The position numbers and the translations under genes are program-made. Below are positions 14,703 through 23,596 of a DNA stretch of 64,000 bases, piece by piece. Every line of letters begins with the position of its first letter. Positions within the stretch are counted from its first letter, which is position 1. The stretch is from NCBI GenBank assembly GCA_934513205.1, contig CAKSWU010000007.1, positions 20,174-84,173 on the forward strand. Direction: 5' to 3'. The stretch comes from an uncultured Faecalibacterium sp. Its GTDB lineage: Bacteria > Bacillota > Clostridia > Oscillospirales > Ruminococcaceae. The notes under the pieces were generated by a model. The model ran no database searches, was not told where the DNA came from, and worked only from the letters and a program-made list of their open reading frames with translations.

Positions 14703-17090
14703 ATGCGAACCGACACCAAACAAAAGCTGGCCTTGCGGGTACTTTCTACAGCTGCGTTGATGGCAATGGTCTCTTCCATCGCCACGGCGGCCTTTGCGGG
14801 CACTTACTACATAGAAGATGGCAGCATCAGCATCGTTGCCAAAGAAGGTGGCAACTACATCACACAGGGTGCAATCAAGGATCAGAAGGACGAGGGTGAA
14901 ACGGTCGTCACGAACCACGACAGCGAAACCGCTTCGAAGAACACCGTCACCATCAACGCGGAGGAAGGCAGCACTGCCAAGGTCACGCTGAAGGATGTGA
15001 ACATCGACGTCAGCAACAGCCACGAGGCCGCCCTGACCGTGAAGGGTACCGGCAACACCGAGATCGAGCTGAGCGGAGACAACACCCTCGTCAGCGGTTC
15101 CGGACATGCAGGTCTGGAAAAGAGCGACACCTACAGCAAACCTTCCCAAAACGGCTCCCTGACCATCAATGCAGAGGATCCCGACAGCTCCCTGACCGCC
15201 ACCGGCGGCGCGGGCGGCGCAGGCATCGGCGGTGCAAGTTCCAGAAGCAGCAGTAACATCACCATTACCGGCGGCAACATCACTGCCGGCAGCAACTCCG
15301 GCAGTGGCCTCGTGCACTGCGGTGCCGGCATCGGCGGCGGTGCATTCGGCGAGGGCAACAACATCACCATCTCCGGCGGCACCGTGAACGCCACCGGCGG
15401 CGAAGGAAACGGCTTTTTTCATTTCGGCGGTGCCGGTATCGGCGGCGGTTATAACAGCGGTGCCAACGATATCATCATCTCCGGCGATGACACCAAGGTC
15501 ACTGCCACCGGCAAGGATGGCGGTGCAGGCATCGGCGGCGGTTATTCCGGAACCGCCAACAACATCACCATCTCCGGCGGCACCGTGGACGCCACCGGCG
15601 GCTCCCATGGTGCAGGCATCGGCGGCGGCGGCAACAGCTACCAAAGTGCAGCCGGCAGCGCCAGCAACATCACCATCTCCGGCGACAAGACCCATGTCAC
15701 TGCCACTGGCGGTTTCGGGGGTGCCGGCATCGGCGGCGGTGGGGGCGGCGGTGTCGACAACAGCACTGCAGGCAACGCCAGCAACATTACCATCTCCGGC
15801 GGCACGGTCATCGCCACCGGCAACGGTTCGGCTGCCGGTATTGGCGGCGGTGCCGGTGTGGCATTTGTTAGGGTGCCCAAAGCCGGCAGCGCCACCAACA
15901 TCACCATCTCCGGCGGCAATGTGACCGCCATCGGCGGCAAGGGGTCTGACTCCATAAGCGGCAAGGAGTCTGACTCCATAAGCGGCGGCGCCGGCATTGG
16001 CGGCGGCACGGACAGTCTGGGGCACAGCAACGGCGGTGCCGGCAGCAACATCACCATTTCCGGCGGCACCGTGAACGCTGTGGGCGGCCGCAACAGTGCC
16101 GGCATCGGCGGCGGCGACGGTGCAGGCTGCAGCGGCATCACCATCTCCGGCGGCACGGTCACCGCAAGCAGCGCAGTCGGCGCAGCCGGTATCGGCGGCG
16201 GGCGCTGGGCCGGTGCAGGCACAGCAGACAGCGCCGGCGTGACCATCACAAACGGCACCGTCACCGCCAACGGCGGTGCAGGCGCAGCAGGCATCGGCGA
16301 TGGTGCAAACAATGATTCTGAGGTCGGCTCGGTCATTTCCATCACCGGCGGCACCGTGACTGCCAACGGCGGCGCGGGCAAAGCCGCAGGCATCGGCAAC
16401 GGTGAAAACGGTGTCCATGACGCCACCGTGAACATCAGCGCCACCACCGCAAAGCTGGACATCACTGCCGTGACGCAGGGCAGCGGAGAAGCCATCACCG
16501 GCGGCGAGAATCTGACCATGGCAAAGCTGAACAACCGGTTCAGCGGCGTGGTGCGGTTCTTCCGCGGCGAGGACCACTACAACACCGTGCACAACGGCAA
16601 GTATGTGGGCATGGACGACAACAACGCCGATGAGCACAAGGAAACGGACGCTCACATCTGGGACTCCGCCAAGGACGAGATCCTGCAGCAGGCATCCCCT
16701 GCCGTTCTGGGCATCGTGCGCCACCACTGCGCAGTGGACGGCTGCAAGGGCTACTACGACGAGTTCTTTGACTATGTTGCCCCTGCAGAGCCTGTGACCC
16801 CCGCGCCCACCGACCCGGACACCCCGGATGTGCCCGGCACCCCGGATGTGACCCCGGACGCCCCGGTACCGGGCGTCACGGCAGACACCGTGACCGCGGA
16901 TGCCGTCCCGGACGCTGCGGCGGCGGAAGAAACCGCTGTGACGACCGCCGGTGAACAGCAGGTTACCTCCACCGCCGCCCTGCCCAAGACCGGTGCCAAC
17001 TGGCTGGCAGCGGTGGGCAGTGCCCTTGGCGGCATCTTCCTGCTGGCGGCGGGCTTTGTGCTGGACCGCAAGAGCCGCCGCATGAACTAA
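14703..17090 (+). CDS. LPKTG-anchored surface protein with Gly-rich beta repeats
   Basis: 795 residues. Signal peptide at 1-32 (KLALRVLSTAALMAMVSSIA then ATAAFA, cleavage before GTYY). Residues about 170-600 hold some eleven repeats with core NITISGGTVxATGG, alternating with GGAGIGGG, each 24-40 residues, as expected for a right-handed beta-helix or stacked beta structure. After these come an HHCAVDGC segment, a Pro/Asp/Thr-rich spacer and a sorting signal: LPKTG, hydrophobic stretch, RKSRR tail. Sortase would link it to peptidoglycan. AGGGGG precedes the ATG; the gene has its own promoter and a strong terminator. Repeat number probably varies between strains. An 18-base unit is duplicated in tandem near 15945-15980 (SDSISGKE/SDSISGGA). 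It may be an adhesin or glycan-binding protein; ligand unknown. Confidence 0.9.
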   Translation: MRTDTKQKLALRVLSTAALMAMVSSIATAAFAGTYYIEDGSISIVAKEGGNYITQGAIKDQKDEGETVVTNHDSETASKNTVTINAEEGSTAKVTLKDVNIDVSNSHEAALTVKGTGNTEIELSGDNTLVSGSGHAGLEKSDTYSKPSQNGSLTINAEDPDSSLTATGGAGGAGIGGASSRSSSNITITGGNITAGSNSGSGLVHCGAGIGGGAFGEGNNITISGGTVNATGGEGNGFFHFGGAGIGGGYNSGANDIIISGDDTKVTATGKDGGAGIGGGYSGTANNITISGGTVDATGGSHGAGIGGGGNSYQSAAGSASNITISGDKTHVTATGGFGGAGIGGGGGGGVDNSTAGNASNITISGGTVIATGNGSAAGIGGGAGVAFVRVPKAGSATNITISGGNVTAIGGKGSDSISGKESDSISGGAGIGGGTDSLGHSNGGAGSNITISGGTVNAVGGRNSAGIGGGDGAGCSGITISGGTVTASSAVGAAGIGGGRWAGAGTADSAGVTITNGTVTANGGAGAAGIGDGANNDSEVGSVISITGGTVTANGGAGKAAGIGNGENGVHDATVNISATTAKLDITAVTQGSGEAITGGENLTMAKLNNRFSGVVRFFRGEDHYNTVHNGKYVGMDDNNADEHKETDAHIWDSAKDEILQQASPAVLGIVRHHCAVDGCKGYYDEFFDYVAPAEPVTPAPTDPDTPDVPGTPDVTPDAPVPGVTADTVTADAVPDAAAAEETAVTTAGEQQVTSTAALPKTGANWLAAVGSALGGIFLLAAGFVLDRKSRRMN

Positions 17091-17151
17091 ACGCCAACCC
17101 CCTGCGGTGCGGTTCCGCAAGCCGTGCTGCAGTCTCCTTCCATACCCCAAA

Positions 17152-17200
17152 ACAGAGCAGCGCCCCGGGACCGCAAGCCCGGGGCGCTGCTCTGTCGTTT
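17152..17200 (+). terminator. Strong intrinsic terminator
   Basis: An 18-bp perfect stem (acagagcagcgccccggg, 17152-17169; complement 17178-17195) with an 8-base loop and cgttt after. It isolates the surface-protein gene from cysS. Confidence 0.85.
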
Positions 17201-17204
17201 CACC

Positions 17205-17233
17205 TTGACTTCCCTGCGCTGCACCGCTATAAT
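17205..17233 (+). promoter_or_regulatory. cysS promoter
   Basis: TTGACT (17205-17210), 17-base spacer, TATAAT (17228-17233). Transcription would start near 17240, giving a leader of about 300 bases. Confidence 0.85.
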
Positions 17234-17239
17234 AAAGGG

Positions 17240-17508
17240 GTAAAAGGATAAATGCGTTTATCCGGGCAGAGTAGCGCCGCATACCGTCTGCGCAGAGAGA
17301 ACAGGCCACTGGCTGGAAGCCTGTTTGCAGACCGCTGCGCAAAGTGCGCCCGGACAGCACGCGGCGGGAACCCCTGCGGGGAAGTATCGCCGTGCGGTGC
17401 GCCGCCGTTACCGGCTTTGAGCGACAAACAGAAGTGGAACCGCGATTTTGATTTTAAAACCGCCTTCGGAGCTGTGCTATGTGCACCGCTCCGGGGGCGT
17501 TTTGTTTT
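17240..17508 (+). promoter_or_regulatory. T-box riboswitch, cysteine tRNA-responsive
   Basis: The leader of cysS carries the T-box sequence gaagtggaaccgcg (17431-17444). Its bulge TGGA pairs with a tRNA ending in UCCA, which fits tRNA-Cys, whose discriminator base is U. A 12-bp terminator stem follows (17461-17472 with 17488-17499) and then ttttgtttt. Stem I occupies the first ~170 bases; a candidate Cys specifier TGC is at 17326-17328, but I could not fold it by hand. Uncharged tRNA would favour the antiterminator and raise cysS expression. Confidence 0.88.
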
Positions 17509-17543
17509 GCGGCTTCTGTTTGGAACAAAAAGGAGAATTGACC

Positions 17544-18941
17544 ATGCAGATCTTCAACACCCTGACCCGACAGAAGGAAGAATTTGTGCCGCAGGTGCCC
17601 GGCGAGTACCGCATCTACGTCTGCGGACCCACCGTGTACAACTATATCCACATCGGCAACGCCCGCCCGCTGATCGTGTTCGACACCCTGCGCCGCTATC
17701 TGGAGTATCGGGGCAACAAGGTGATCTACGTTTCCAACATCACCGACATCGACGACAAGCTCATCAAGAAGGGACAGGAGGAGGGCACCTCCATGAAGGA
17801 GGTGGCGCAGCGCTTTGAGGCTGAGTACCTGAAGGATGCCGCCGGACTGAACTGCAAAAAGCCCACCGTGCAGCCCCGCGCCACCGAGCACATCCCCCAG
17901 ATTTTGGACATCGTCAAGGATCTGATCGACTCCGGCCACGCCTACGTTGCCAAGAACGGTGACGTGTACTTCCGGGTCAAGAGCGACCCCGGCTACGGCA
18001 AGCTGAGCCACCTGAAGCTGGACGATCTGGAAAGCGGCAACCGCGAGCTGCGCAGCCGCATGGAGGACGACCTGAAGGAGGACCCCGCCGACTTTGCCGT
18101 GTGGAAGGCCGCAAAGCCCGGTGAGCCTGCATGGGAAAGCCCCTACGGCATGGGCCGCCCGGGCTGGCACATCGAGTGCAGCGCCATGAGCCGCACCCAT
18201 CTGGGCAAGACCATCGACCTGCACTGCGGCGGTCAGGACCTGATCTTCCCCCACCACGAGAATGAGATCGCCCAGAGCGAGTGCGCCAACGGCTGCGAGT
18301 TTGCCCGCTACTGGATGCACAACGGCTTCATCAACGTGGACAACCAGAAAATGTCCAAGAGCCTGCACAACTTCTTTACCGTGCGGGACGTGGCGGACGT
18401 CTACGGCTACGAGCCCATCCGCTACTTCATGCTGACCGCCGGCTACCGGATGCCGCTGAACTACACCGTAGACCTCATCGAGAGCTGCAAGAACAGCTTG
18501 GAGCGCCTGTACACCTGCCGCGAGAATCTGGACTTCGCCCTGACCAAGGACGCCTTTGGCACCGACGAGACCCTGAAGGAAAAGGCTGCCGAGGCACGCA
18601 CCAAGTTCTGCACCGCCATGGACGACGACCTGAACACCCCGGATGCGCTGGCTGCCGTGTTCGATCTGGTCAAGGAGATCAACACCCTGTCCGCTGCTTC
18701 CAGCAAGGCTGCATTGGAGACCGCTGCCGCCGCCTTTGACGAGATCACCGGTGTGCTGGGTCTGCTGTACAACCGCAAGAAGGACGAGGTGCCCGCCGAG
18801 GTGACTGCGCTGGTGGAACAGCGCGCCGCCGCCAAGAAGGCCAAGGACTGGGCCACCGCCGACGCCATCCGCGCACAGCTGACCGAACTGGGCTGGGCGG
18901 TCAAGGACACCGCACAGGGTCCCCAGCTGAGCAAGCTGTAA
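17544..18941 (+). CDS. cysS: Cysteinyl-tRNA synthetase
   Basis: 465 residues, class I synthetase that charges tRNA-Cys. The HIGH motif is YIHIGNARP near residue 36 and KMSKS is at about 268-272. Zinc ligands of the active site are visible in YVCGPTVYN, WHIECSAMS and GGQDLIFPHHENE. The C-terminal helical anticodon region is complete. AAAGGAG lies before ATG 17544; the frame open further upstream is the riboswitch terminator and not coding. Expression is set by the T-box leader. A hairpin repeat with a terminator follows. Confidence 0.97.
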   Translation: MQIFNTLTRQKEEFVPQVPGEYRIYVCGPTVYNYIHIGNARPLIVFDTLRRYLEYRGNKVIYVSNITDIDDKLIKKGQEEGTSMKEVAQRFEAEYLKDAAGLNCKKPTVQPRATEHIPQILDIVKDLIDSGHAYVAKNGDVYFRVKSDPGYGKLSHLKLDDLESGNRELRSRMEDDLKEDPADFAVWKAAKPGEPAWESPYGMGRPGWHIECSAMSRTHLGKTIDLHCGGQDLIFPHHENEIAQSECANGCEFARYWMHNGFINVDNQKMSKSLHNFFTVRDVADVYGYEPIRYFMLTAGYRMPLNYTVDLIESCKNSLERLYTCRENLDFALTKDAFGTDETLKEKAAEARTKFCTAMDDDLNTPDALAAVFDLVKEINTLSAASSKAALETAAAAFDEITGVLGLLYNRKKDEVPAEVTALVEQRAAAKKAKDWATADAIRAQLTELGWAVKDTAQGPQLSKL

Positions 18942-18952
18942 CACTTCCCAAC

Positions 18953-19045
18953 ATGCCCTCCGCTTCGCTCCGGGCATCTTTCGCGGAATTATTATTTTGA
19001 ATTTCTAACCCGGAAGGCTCTGCGGATCTTTCCGGGTTATTTTTT
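18953..19045 (+). repeat. Two-hairpin element, copy A (includes cysS terminator)
   Basis: Order: hairpin 1 (atgccc at 18953-18958, gggcat at 18972-18977), fixed linker gcggaattattattttgaat, hairpin 2 (aacccggaag / ctttccgggtt, apex TCTGCGGA), then attttttcacg. The same order recurs at 39848 and 54967 with different stem sequences but the same linker, apex and tail. Hairpin 2 with its T run works as the cysS terminator. Confidence 0.75.
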
Positions 19046-19155
19046 CACGAAAAGAGTTTTTTGCAAAGCCCCCGCCTGTTTTTCCGTTTCGCTTTACATT
19101 TGGGATGCGATTTGTCATAATAGAAAAAACTGCCGTTTTACGGAGGGAAACGATT

Positions 19156-20079
19156 ATGAAGGTCATGGTTTTTGACGTTGGCGGCACCGAGATCAAGTAT
19201 TCGGTGATGGACGAGCGGTTGAACCGCACCGATGCCGGTTCGGTGCCCACCCCGCAGGACACGCAGGAGCAGTTTCTGGACACCATCTACCGGCTTTACG
19301 CGCCCCACCGGGACGAAGTGTCCGGCATTGCCATGGCGCTGCCGGGCTTTGTAGACAGCCGCACCGGCTTTGTGTCCAACGGCGGCGCACTGCTGTACAA
19401 CACCGGCACGCAGGTAGGGCAGCTGCTCCAGCAGCGGTGCGGCTGTCCGGTCGTGCTGGAAAACGACGGCAAAGCCGCCGCCCTTGCCGAGCTGCGGGCC
19501 GGAGCGCTGCAAGGCTGCACCAACGCAGCAGTGTTCCTCATTGGCACCGGCGTGGGCGGCGGCATCATCGCAAACGGCGAGCTGGTGCGCGGGGCGCATT
19601 TTACCGCCGGGGAATACAGCTTTGTCTGCACCAACGCCGCCGGGTGGGAGGATGAGAGCAACAACATGGCCTGCCAGTGCAGCACCACCAACCTGCTGGA
19701 CTGGTACCGCGCCCGCAAAGCCCTGCCGGACGCAGCGCCTTTGAACGGACATATCTTCTTTGACGCCGCCAATGCCGGGGAGCCGGAAGCGCTGGAAACG
19801 CTGGAGCGTTTCTGCAAAGCGGTGGCGGTGCAGGTCTACAACCTGACCGTGCTGCTGGACGTGGAGGCGGTCGCCATCGGCGGCGGCATCAGCCGGCAGC
19901 CCCTGCTGCTGGAGACTCTGCGCCGGGTGTATGCCGGGCTGTTCGCATCCCGGGGCGATTCCCCTTACATGATCGGTCTGCCCCGCACCCGCATCCTGCC
20001 CTGCGCCTTCCGCAGCGAGGCCAATCAGGTGGGCGTCCTGTACGTTTATCTGCAAACGTGCCGGGGCGGTAGCCTGTGA
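19156..20079 (+). CDS. ROK-family protein (probable sugar kinase)
   Basis: 307 residues with the actin/hexokinase ATPase fold. The phosphate-1 motif is FDVGGTEIKYSVMD at residue 5, the substrate Asp region is VVLENDGKAAALAE, and the ATP-binding glycine loop is FLIGTGVGGGII. The usual ROK zinc motif (CxCGxxGCxE after the HxxGExGH helix) is changed to ACQCSTTNLLD, and the preceding His is missing (FTAGEYSF). No helix-turn-helix is present, so it is the kinase type and not a NagC/XylR regulator. GGAGGG precedes the ATG. It is monocistronic and ends at a terminator shared with the converging eno genes. Substrate unknown. Confidence 0.85.
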   Translation: MKVMVFDVGGTEIKYSVMDERLNRTDAGSVPTPQDTQEQFLDTIYRLYAPHRDEVSGIAMALPGFVDSRTGFVSNGGALLYNTGTQVGQLLQQRCGCPVVLENDGKAAALAELRAGALQGCTNAAVFLIGTGVGGGIIANGELVRGAHFTAGEYSFVCTNAAGWEDESNNMACQCSTTNLLDWYRARKALPDAAPLNGHIFFDAANAGEPEALETLERFCKAVAVQVYNLTVLLDVEAVAIGGGISRQPLLLETLRRVYAGLFASRGDSPYMIGLPRTRILPCAFRSEANQVGVLYVYLQTCRGGSL

Positions 20080-20083
20080 CCAA

Positions 20084-20130
20084 AAAAAAGATGGGGCTTC
20101 CCGCAGTGGGAAGCCCCATCTTTTTTGTGT
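20084..20130. terminator. Bidirectional terminator
   Basis: aaaagatggggcttccc and its complement flank gcagt, with A run on the left and T run on the right, between the ROK gene and the microprotein genes on the other strand. Confidence 0.9.
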
Positions 20131-20132
20131 TC

Positions 20133-20216
20133 TCAGAGGAATCGCTCGGCGAGGATCCACCGGATCCCCGGCAGATTGATATAGCCAAACATCTCATGCA
20201 GAATGGACAGGATCAT
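20133..20216 (-). CDS. Microprotein 3 of a tandem set, 27 aa
   Basis: ATG at 20216 with AAAGGAG 9 bases upstream; stop at 20133 directly before the terminator. The peptide begins MILSILHEMFGYINLPGIRW and ends in AERFL. It is hydrophobic and amphipathic, with no match I recognise. The good ribosome site and position in a run of three coding microframes argue that it is translated. Confidence 0.55.
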   Translation of the reverse strand: MILSILHEMFGYINLPGIRWILAERFL

Positions 20217-20236
20217 GGCTGGTTTCTCCTTTCTGT

Positions 20237-20332
20237 TCAGATAAAGACCCGCATCAGCACCGGTACGCCGTAGAGAAGCAGCAGCCCCGCTGCCGCCGTG
20301 CACAGTGCCAGCAGAATGTCCTGCCGGTTCAT
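20237..20332 (-). CDS. Microprotein 2 of a tandem set, 31 aa
   Basis: The peptide begins MNRQDILLALCTAAAGLLLL and continues as one membrane helix ending VLMRVFI. Its ATG overlaps the stop of microprotein 1 as ATGA, which indicates translational coupling. No family recognised. Confidence 0.6.
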   Translation of the reverse strand: MNRQDILLALCTAAAGLLLLYGVPVLMRVFI

Positions 20333-20421
20333 GCAAAAAGCCCTTTCAGCAGGATCATCAGGACCTTTGCAAAGTCCCCTGCACCCAAAAGCTGGTACAG
20401 GGAGATCAGAGTAGACAACAT
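20329..20421 (-). CDS. Microprotein 1 of a tandem set, 30 aa
   Basis: ATG at 20421 with AAAGGAG 11 bases upstream. The peptide begins MLSTLISLYQLLGAGDFAKV and ends in a hydrophobic ILLKGLFA. It lies about 110 bases after the eno stop on the same strand and may be read through from eno. Unknown function. Confidence 0.6.
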   Translation of the reverse strand: MLSTLISLYQLLGAGDFAKVLMILLKGLFA

Positions 20422-20532
20422 TGCTGTTTTTGCTCCTTTGTGATGATTTCGGGCCGGTCGTACCCGATTCATACTGGATACGTCTCAGCGGATCTGAAAA
20501 TTGCACCCGCCGCTCAAGAAATTATTTCCAGC

Positions 20533-21831
20533 TCAGCATCTGCCGCCAAACGCCGCCCTGCCGGGGTAGACGGCGCTTTGCCCCAGCTGCGTCTCGATGC
20601 GCAGCAGACGGTTATATTTTGCCACCCGTTCGGTGCGGCAGGGGGCACCGGTCTTGATCTGGCAGGTGTTCAGCGCCACGGCAAGATCTGCAATGGTAGT
20701 GTCCTCGGTCTCGCCGGAGCGGTGGGAGCTGATGGCATTGTACCCGGCCTTGTGCGCCATCTTGATGGCCTCCAGGGTCTCGGAGACAGAGCCGATCTGG
20801 TTCAGCTTGATGAGCACGGCGTTGCCCACCCCCATCCCGATGCCCTTTGCCAGACGCTCGGTGTTGGTCACAAACAGGTCATCGCCCACCAGCTGCACCC
20901 TGCTGCCCAGCTGCCGGGTCATCTCCTGCCAGCCCTCCCAGTCCTCTTCGTCCAGACCGTCCTCGATGGAAAGGATGGGGTACTTTTCCACAAGGCTCTT
21001 CCAGTGTGCGATCAGCTCGCCGGAGGTATACTCAGTGCCCGCCTTGGGCAGCTTGTAGAAGCCCCTGCCCTTGGGGCTTTTCCACTCGGAGGCGGCGGCA
21101 TCCATTGCCAGCATAAAGTCCCTGCCCGGCAGATAGCCCGCCTTTTCAATGGCAGCAAGGAGGAGCTCCAGCACCTCTTTGTCCCCCGCAAGGTCCGGTG
21201 CAAAGCCGCCCTCATCGCCCACGGAAGTAGCCAGCCCCTTGGACTTCAGGATACCAGCCAGCGCGTGGTACACCTCGGCGCACCAGCGCAGCGCCTCCCG
21301 GAAGGAGGACGCCCCCACAGGCAGGATCATAAATTCCTGCGTGTCCACGGTGTTGGCGGCGTGTGCGCCGCCGTTCAGGATGTTCATCATGGGCACAGGC
21401 AGGCGGTTGCCGTTTACGCCACCCAGAAAGCGGTACAGCGGCATTTCCAGCGAAGCGGCTGCTGCGCGGCAGGCTGCAATGGACACTGCCAGAATGGCGT
21501 TTGCGCCCAGATTGGACTTATCCTTGGTGCCGTCGGCTTTGAGCATGGCGGCGTCGATGGCGTAAATGTCGGAAGCATCCATGCCCACCACTGCGTCCGC
21601 AATGACCGTGCTGATGTTCTCCACCGCCTTGGTCACGCCTTTGCCCAAGTAGCGGCTCTTGTCGCCGTCCCGCAGCTCCAGTGCCTCAAACTCGCCGGTG
21701 GATGCGCCGGAAGGGGCGCAGCCGCGCGCCACAGTGCCGTCTGCCAGCGTGATCTCGGCTTCTACGGTGGGGTTTCCGCGGGAATCCAGCACCTCCCACC
21801 CCGTCACCGCTGCAATTTTCCGCTGCACCAT
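20533..21831 (-). CDS. eno: Enolase
   Basis: 432 residues, complete. It converts 2-phosphoglycerate to phosphoenolpyruvate in glycolysis. Motifs: DSRGNPTVEAE at the N-terminus, GASTGEFEALELRD loop, VGDEGGFAPDL, magnesium ligands in LAMDAAASEW, SIEDGLDEEDW and LVGDDLFVTN, and the catalytic Lys in LIKLNQIGS with SHRSGETED after it. AGGAGG precedes ATG 21831. It is not in a gap-pgk-tpi cluster here; three microprotein genes follow it. Confidence 0.97.
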   Translation of the reverse strand: MVQRKIAAVTGWEVLDSRGNPTVEAEITLADGTVARGCAPSGASTGEFEALELRDGDKSRYLGKGVTKAVENISTVIADAVVGMDASDIYAIDAAMLKADGTKDKSNLGANAILAVSIAACRAAAASLEMPLYRFLGGVNGNRLPVPMMNILNGGAHAANTVDTQEFMILPVGASSFREALRWCAEVYHALAGILKSKGLATSVGDEGGFAPDLAGDKEVLELLLAAIEKAGYLPGRDFMLAMDAAASEWKSPKGRGFYKLPKAGTEYTSGELIAHWKSLVEKYPILSIEDGLDEEDWEGWQEMTRQLGSRVQLVGDDLFVTNTERLAKGIGMGVGNAVLIKLNQIGSVSETLEAIKMAHKAGYNAISSHRSGETEDTTIADLAVALNTCQIKTGAPCRTERVAKYNRLLRIETQLGQSAVYPGRAAFGGRC

Positions 21832-21942
21832 TGAAAAAACCTCCTGTCTGTTCTTCTGCTCACAGTTTTGCCCGGGCGGGCGGCGTCTATCCCTGCATGT
21901 TCATCATGTAATTTTAATATGGCAGATATACCAAAAATTTTC

Positions 21943-21971
21943 TTTACTTTTTGGCGATTCGGTTCTATACT
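21943..21971 (+). promoter_or_regulatory. Promoter of the MATE gene
   Basis: TTTACT (21943-21948), 17-base spacer, TATACT (21966-21971), about 60 bases before the ATG. Confidence 0.6.
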
Positions 21972-22029
21972 GGTTGCGGCATTTACGCTATTTTCCCATT
22001 TATAGTCGTTATAGAGGAGGATTTTTGCA

Positions 22030-23451
22030 ATGAATAAGGATCTGACGGTGGGCAAGCCGTCACAGGTATTGTGGCAATTCTGTCTGCCCATGTTCGGCAG
22101 CATCATTTTCCAGCAGCTGTACAACATCGCCGACAGTCTGGTGGCGGGCAAGTTCATCGGCGAAAACGCACTGGCTGCCGTGGGCAACAGCTACGAGATC
22201 ACCCTGATCTTCATCGCCTTTGCTTTTGGCTGCAACATCGGCTGCTCGGTCATCGTGTCCCGTTATTTTGGTGCCAAAGAATACGATGAGATGAAAACCT
22301 CGGTCTACACCTCCCTCATCGGCTCTGCGGTGCTGTGCGTGGTGCTGATGGGCATTGGTCTGGTGGGCTGCGACGCCCTGCTGGAGCTCATCAACACCCC
22401 GGCTGAAATTCTGGCCGATTCTGCGCTGTATCTGGACATCTACGTTCTGGGTCTGCCCTTCATGTTCTTCTACAACATCGCCACCGGCATCTTCTCGGCG
22501 CTGGGCGACAGCAAGACGCCTTTCTACTTCCTTGCGGTCTCGTCCCTGTCCAACATCGGCGTAGATATCCTGTTCGTAGCCGGGTTCCAGATGGGCGTTG
22601 CCGGTGTGGCATGGGCCACCTTCCTGTGTCAGGGTGTCAGCTGCATTCTGGCCATGGTGGTGGTGTTCCGCCGCATCCGCGCCTTCCACACCGACCGCAA
22701 GCCGGTGCTGTTCTCCTGGAACATGCTGGGCAAAGTGGCGGTGGTCGCCATTCCCAGCATCCTGCAGCAGAGTTTTGTCTCGGTGGGCAACATCATCCTG
22801 CAGAGCGTCATCAACACCTTTGGTGCCAGTGTCATCGCCGGTTACTCTGCCGCTGTCAAGCTGAACAACATGGTCATCACCTCCTTTACCACCTTGGGCA
22901 ACGGCATCTCCAACTACACCTCCCAGAACATGGGTGCAGGCAAGATGGACCGCGTGAAGGAGGGCTTTGGCGCAGGCCGCAATCTGGTGTGGCTGCTGTG
23001 CGTGCCGCTGGTGGTGCTGTACTTCTTCTTTGGCCGCTTTTTGCTGCTGCTGTTCATGAACGACCCGCAGGGCCCCGCCATTGACACCGGTATGCTGTTT
23101 TTGCGCATCCTCTCCCCCTTCTACTTTGTGGTGTCGGTCAAGCTGGTGGCTGACGGAATCCTCCGCGGCTGCGGCCTGATGGTGCGGTTCATGATCGCCA
23201 CCTTCACCGACCTGATCCTGCGCGTGGGCATTGCCGCCGTGCTCAGCGCCACCGCGCTGGGCTCCACCGGCATCTGGATGGCATGGCCTGTGGGCTGGTG
23301 CATCGGTACAGCGCTTTCCATGGTGTTCTACATCACCGCCATCCGCAAGGCACTGGCAGAGCCGGTGGCTGTTGCCGAGGCCGAGGGACAGGCCGCCGAA
23401 GTCCGCGCCGAGGCCGAATTTTCCGCCGATGCCGAGATGGAGACCCTGTAA
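22030..23451 (+). CDS. MATE-family multidrug/metabolite exporter
   Basis: 473 residues with twelve membrane helices in two related halves of six. The N-terminal half begins PSQVLWQFCLPMFGSIIFQQ and LYNIADSLVAGKFIGENALA, a signature of the DinF/NorM-like branch common in Firmicutes. These proteins export drugs or metabolites in exchange for sodium or protons. The C-terminus is a soluble Ala/Glu-rich tail. AGAGGAGG lies before the ATG. It stands alone between eno (divergent) and the amino acid uptake operon. Substrate not predictable. Confidence 0.93.
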   Translation: MNKDLTVGKPSQVLWQFCLPMFGSIIFQQLYNIADSLVAGKFIGENALAAVGNSYEITLIFIAFAFGCNIGCSVIVSRYFGAKEYDEMKTSVYTSLIGSAVLCVVLMGIGLVGCDALLELINTPAEILADSALYLDIYVLGLPFMFFYNIATGIFSALGDSKTPFYFLAVSSLSNIGVDILFVAGFQMGVAGVAWATFLCQGVSCILAMVVVFRRIRAFHTDRKPVLFSWNMLGKVAVVAIPSILQQSFVSVGNIILQSVINTFGASVIAGYSAAVKLNNMVITSFTTLGNGISNYTSQNMGAGKMDRVKEGFGAGRNLVWLLCVPLVVLYFFFGRFLLLLFMNDPQGPAIDTGMLFLRILSPFYFVVSVKLVADGILRGCGLMVRFMIATFTDLILRVGIAAVLSATALGSTGIWMAWPVGWCIGTALSMVFYITAIRKALAEPVAVAEAEGQAAEVRAEAEFSADAEMETL

Positions 23452-23596
23452 CCCTTTTGCAACTCGTGAATTGTGTTCATCTCACACACAAACAAAATGA
23501 ACGATTTGAAATAGTGCACAAAAATGCCCTGTCGCTTTTGGCTATTTTGGCAACAAATTCACCAAAACAAGCCCAAAAGTATGGACGCTTTGTGAA

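Noticed and set aside
15170..16440. CRISPR-like regular repeats
   Set aside because: The repeats are in frame, of unequal length and part of a protein-coding beta-repeat region.
14697..17360. An 887-codon open frame antisense to the LPKTG gene
   Set aside because: Low-complexity Ala/Gly/Asp product created by repeat DNA of the real gene; no ribosome site.
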